Of a stretch of 9,310 bases of DNA, positions 6,346 through 9,310 are shown in pieces. The first letter of the stretch is position 1. Each line of letters starts with the position of its first letter. Source of the stretch: Verrucomicrobiales bacterium. GTDB lineage: Bacteria; Verrucomicrobiota; Verrucomicrobiia; Limisphaerales; UBA1096. The position numbers and the translations under genes are program-made. Below the pieces are notes generated by a model. It saw only the letters and a list, made by a program, of their open reading frames with translations. It made no database searches and was not told the DNA's origin. The stretch lies in contig NZFR01000044.1 in NCBI GenBank assembly GCA_002689335.1, positions 16,442-25,751 on the forward strand, in the 5' to 3' direction.

Positions 6346-8991
6346 CGAGACCGACTTTTTAGCGTGAACGCCCGACGCACAAACTCCGCTTTGCTTGCAG
6401 CGTTTTTTCTCGCGGCCGGTTGCATCGGTGGTGCCCGCGCCGAGACACTCACATTTGAGACGAACATTCGCCCCATCCTCAAGGCCGCTTGTTTTCACTG
6501 TCACGGCGAGGAGGAAAAGAAGCGCGGCGGCTTGGACGTCCGGCTGGTTCATTTAATGAAAACCGGAGGCGACTCCGGCGCAGCAATCGTCCTCGGCAAA
6601 CCGGAGGCCAGCCTGCTCTGGAAACAAATTTCCTCCGACGAAATGCCGGACGGGCCAAAAAAACTAACGCCCAATCAAAAGGAAATCATCCAAAACTGGA
6701 TCGCGCAGGGAGCCAAAACCAGCCGACCCGAACCGAAAGATCCGGACTCGATCCGTTTCACCGAGGAGGAACTTGGACACTGGGCGTTTCAACCGGTTAA
6801 AAAAGTTTCCGTACCGCAGGCAGCCGGGTTCGACGTCCGTACCCCCATCGATGCCTTTGTGGCAAAGCGCTTGGCCAAGCGTGGACTCCAATTCTCACAA
6901 CGAGCCAATCCGGAGACATTGATCCGCCGTATCACTTACGATCTCATCGGTCTGCCGCCCACGCCCGCCGAGGTGGAGGCGTTTGTTGGGGACGAAACCC
7001 TACAGGCTTGGGCGAAACTCGTGGAGCGCCTGCTCAGTTCGCCGGAGTTTGGCGTGCGCTGGGGCCGGCATTGGCTCGACGTGGCCGGCTACGCCGAGAG
7101 CGACGGCGGCTCGGGCAACGACACCAAGCGACCAAACGCTTGGCATTACCGCGACTATGTTTTTGATGCGTTCAACCGCAACAAACCGATCGATCAATTT
7201 CTCCTTGAACAGATCGCCGGCGATGAGTTGATCGGCGGAAAACCGAACACGAACGACCCTCGCCACGTGGAGTTGCTCACCGCAACCGGATTCATGCGCA
7301 TGGCACCGGATTCCACCCAAACGAGCAACTCGCTCGCGGACAGAAACCAAGCGGCCGCCGATGCGGTGCAGGTGATCGGCTCCTCCACGCTTGGCCTGAC
7401 CGTGGGCTGCGCACAATGCCACGACCATAAATATGACCCGATTGGTATCGATGATTACTACCGGTTTCGCGCCATTTTTGACCCGGTTTTCCCGTTACAA
7501 AAATGGAAACAACCCTCGGCCCGGCTGATCGATGTCACCTCTGCCGAGGACAAAAAAAAGGCCAAGGGAATCGAGGCGCGCGCCAAGGAAATGGATACCG
7601 CCATTCAGGTTAAGAAAAACGAGCTGGCGAAGAAAATTCAGGCGGCTAAGCTCAGCGATGTTCCGGAGGACGTTCGCGAAGAAACCCTGCAAGCCGTGCT
7701 CACTACGGCCAAGGATCGTACCGAGCGACAAAAGGAATTGCTCGACCTGTACCCGATGGTCAAACCGATCAGCTTCATCGCCGGTTTTCTCGTTGAATAC
7801 GACAACGCCGCATATCGCGAGTTCGAAAAACAAAAAGCAGACGTCACCAAGGTGCGCGACACAAAACCGCCCAAGCGATTGGTGCGCGTGGCCACCGAAC
7901 AACCGGACGTAGTGCCGGTGAGCGCAATTCTTTTTCGCGGCAACCCGAACAGCCCCGGAGAGAAGGTGCAACCGGGTGAACTTGCCGTCCTCACTCAAGC
8001 CGGTCGCAACCCGGCCTTGCCGGTGAACGAAAAAAAACGAGCCACCACCGGACGGCGAATCGCCTACGCCCAGTATCTGACAAACGGGCAGCATCCTTTG
8101 ACGACACGGGTGTTTGTGAACCGTGTTTGGCAGCACCACTTCGGGCGGGGCATCGTGGACACCCCCGGCGACTTTGGCCTCAACGGCGAACCGCCTTCCC
8201 ACCCCGAACTGCTCGACTGGTTGGCAAGCGATTTTGCGGCGCAAGGCTGGGATCAAAAACGGCTGCACCGCATGATTCTAATGTCCACCGTGTACCAGCA
8301 GGCCGCCAAACGCACCCCCGAATTGGACGCGGTCGACCCGGAAAACCGACTGCTCGCCCGGGCCAATCTCCGGCGGCTTGAAGCCGAGGCTGTTCGCGAT
8401 TTCATTCTGGCATCGACCGGAAAATTAAAACTCGAAGCCGGTGGCCCGAGCATACCGGTCACGACCGATGCCGAGGGCAAGGCGGTCATCGGGGTGACGA
8501 AAATAAGTGACGGCTTGGCCGCCGGTGTACGCGGACAAAATGACGCCGCGTTTCGCCGGAGTGCTTTTATTGAGGTCAACCGCAGCCTACCGCTCAACAT
8601 ACTGGCCACGTTCGACCTGCCGGAGATGAAACCCAATTGCGACCGGCGGCGCTCGACCACGGTGGCCACCCAATCGCTTTGGTTCCTGAACGACGATCAA
8701 ATTATCCAGCTATCCACCGAGTTATCGGATCGGTTGTTCGCGACTCATCCAGACCAAGAAGATCGGCGGCTCGATGTGTTGTTCCGCAGGCTTTTCGCTA
8801 CGTCACCCACTGATGAGGAGCGCCGGTTCATCTCCGAATTTATCGCGAATCAGGAGGCGCATTTTCGGGCCGACACAAATGCCGAGTGGCAAAAGAAAAT
8901 CAAAGCGCAACCGGCGGCCCCGCAAAAACGGGCGTTCGCCGCACTGGCTCAGGTGCTCATGGCCTCCAACCGTTTTTTGTACATCAACTGA
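6337..8991 (+). CDS. PSCyt1/DUF1549/DUF1553 secreted cytochrome-like protein (884 aa)
   Basis: The signal peptide runs to about residue 35 (A-R-A before ETLTF). The LAAGC segment resembles a lipobox but has Ala at -3, so ordinary signal peptidase I cleavage is more likely. PSCyt1 follows (residues 38-125) with C52-F-H-C55-H56. DUF1549 spans about 168-385 with the two-residue-spaced motif C358-A-Q-C361-H-D-H-K-Y-D-P. A lysine-rich, probably coiled-coil linker occupies about 402-440. DUF1553 runs from about 570 to the end, with FRGNPNSPGEKVQPGEL just before it and PPSHPELLDWLASDF within. Two heme-binding sites are implied; substrate and electron partner are unknown. The ATG at 6337 is used here, but the GTG at 6364 would give a more typical signal peptide. 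The DUF1501 partner starts 9 bp after its stop. Length and domain order are standard for the family. Confidence 0.94.
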   Translation: MYYRDRLFSVNARRTNSALLAAFFLAAGCIGGARAETLTFETNIRPILKAACFHCHGEEEKKRGGLDVRLVHLMKTGGDSGAAIVLGKPEASLLWKQISSDEMPDGPKKLTPNQKEIIQNWIAQGAKTSRPEPKDPDSIRFTEEELGHWAFQPVKKVSVPQAAGFDVRTPIDAFVAKRLAKRGLQFSQRANPETLIRRITYDLIGLPPTPAEVEAFVGDETLQAWAKLVERLLSSPEFGVRWGRHWLDVAGYAESDGGSGNDTKRPNAWHYRDYVFDAFNRNKPIDQFLLEQIAGDELIGGKPNTNDPRHVELLTATGFMRMAPDSTQTSNSLADRNQAAADAVQVIGSSTLGLTVGCAQCHDHKYDPIGIDDYYRFRAIFDPVFPLQKWKQPSARLIDVTSAEDKKKAKGIEARAKEMDTAIQVKKNELAKKIQAAKLSDVPEDVREETLQAVLTTAKDRTERQKELLDLYPMVKPISFIAGFLVEYDNAAYREFEKQKADVTKVRDTKPPKRLVRVATEQPDVVPVSAILFRGNPNSPGEKVQPGELAVLTQAGRNPALPVNEKKRATTGRRIAYAQYLTNGQHPLTTRVFVNRVWQHHFGRGIVDTPGDFGLNGEPPSHPELLDWLASDFAAQGWDQKRLHRMILMSTVYQQAAKRTPELDAVDPENRLLARANLRRLEAEAVRDFILASTGKLKLEAGGPSIPVTTDAEGKAVIGVTKISDGLAAGVRGQNDAAFRRSAFIEVNRSLPLNILATFDLPEMKPNCDRRRSTTVATQSLWFLNDDQIIQLSTELSDRLFATHPDQEDRRLDVLFRRLFATSPTDEERRFISEFIANQEAHFRADTNAEWQKKIKAQPAAPQKRAFAALAQVLMASNRFLYIN
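6868..6881. repeat. Perfect 14-bp palindrome inside the 884-aa coding sequence
   Basis: This exact copy lies at the start of the DUF1549 domain and is read as K-R-L-A-K-R. It is the only complete copy well inside a gene, far from any start codon. A purely promoter-linked role therefore cannot explain all copies. Confidence 0.85.
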
Positions 8992-9000
8992 TCTGCTGAA

Positions 9001-9310
9001 ATGAAAACGCAACTCTGTTCCCGGCGACATATGCTCCATACCTCGGCCTTTGGTTTGGGCTCCGTTGCAGCCTCGTGGCTGCTCAAGCGCGATGGCTTGT
9101 TGGCGGCCGAGGCGAGCGATCCGTTCAAGCCGGATCTCGAACAGAAAACCTACGACCTGCTCCCCAAACAGCCGCATCACGAACCGCAGGCCAAGGCGAT
9201 GATCTCGATGTTCATGCTGGGTGGGCCAAGCCAGATCGACCTTTTCGATCCCAAGCCGGAACTGATCAAGTACGACGGCAAAACCTTCTCGGGCGAAGTG
9301 AAATTCGACA
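9001..9310 (+). CDS. DUF1501 family protein with Tat signal (3' truncated by window edge)
   Basis: The frame from the ATG at 9001 is open to the window end and gives 103 complete codons. A twin-arginine motif (S7-R-R-H-M-L12) precedes a hydrophobic stretch (SAFGLGSVAASWLL), indicating Tat export. The family signature GGPSQIDLFDPKP follows at residues 74-86 and is equivalent to GGASQLETWDPKP in the minus-strand DUF1501 protein. It follows the 884-aa cytochrome stop by 9 bp and is surely in the same operon. No Shine-Dalgarno is obvious. The catalytic C-terminal region lies outside the window. Confidence 0.92.
   Translation, partial: MKTQLCSRRHMLHTSAFGLGSVAASWLLKRDGLLAAEASDPFKPDLEQKTYDLLPKQPHHEPQAKAMISMFMLGGPSQIDLFDPKPELIKYDGKTFSGEVKFD

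Noticed and set aside
6409..6426. Lipoprotein signal (LAAGC) in the 884-aa protein
   Set aside because: The -3 residue is Ala rather than Leu/Val/Ile, and a good A-R-A signal peptidase I site follows six residues later. A lipoprotein is possible but not supported enough to annotate.
510..6881. CRISPR array or IS-end interpretation of the repeated palindrome
   Set aside because: The copies are irregularly spaced over kilobases with no spacers, transposase gene or target-site duplications, and several lie inside intact conserved genes.
7495..8268. 257-codon open frame on the minus strand
   Set aside because: It is a shadow of the 884-aa gene covering the linker and DUF1553, with no recognisable family features.

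Overview
The window looks like chromosomal DNA from the Planctomycetota–Verrucomicrobiota group. It carries two copies of the gene pair typical of those phyla: a secreted c-type-cytochrome protein of the PSCyt1/DUF1549/DUF1553 family followed by a Tat-exported DUF1501 protein. Base composition is moderately GC-rich, genes are tightly packed, and Shine-Dalgarno sequences are mostly weak. I lean towards Verrucomicrobiota, but the sequence alone does not settle this. I see no RNA gene, insertion sequence, phage gene or CRISPR array.

Layout: the left edge probably holds the tail of a plus-strand gene (to 101), convergent with a minus-strand operon. That operon reads leftwards from 4849: a 659-aa PSCyt1/DUF1549/DUF1553 protein, a 437-aa DUF1501 protein, a 337-aa WD40 protein and a 121-aa cupin. 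The gaps are 3, 11 and 38 bp. Upstream of it, also on the minus strand, is a stand-alone exported serine hydrolase (6231 to 4993). Divergent from the hydrolase, a plus-strand pair starts at 6337: an 884-aa PSCyt1/DUF1549/DUF1553 protein, then a second DUF1501 gene cut off by the right edge. No gene-free stretch exceeds 150 bp.

The likely theme is an envelope or periplasmic module. Each cytochrome-like protein has two CxxCH sites and each DUF1501 partner has a twin-arginine signal. The serine hydrolase is exported, while the WD40 and cupin proteins lack signal peptides and appear cytoplasmic. In the published literature such modules sit near sulfatases and glycan-degradation genes in these phyla, but nothing in this window identifies a substrate.

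The most striking non-gene signal is a dispersed perfect palindrome, CGCTTGGCCAAGCG. It occurs five times exactly in 9.3 kb, with three near-complete copies besides. One perfect copy sits in each of the three largest intergenic gaps. The other copies lie inside genes, where they are read as L-A-K-R or L-G-Q-A. It resembles in style the highly iterated palindromes of cyanobacteria, but with a different sequence.
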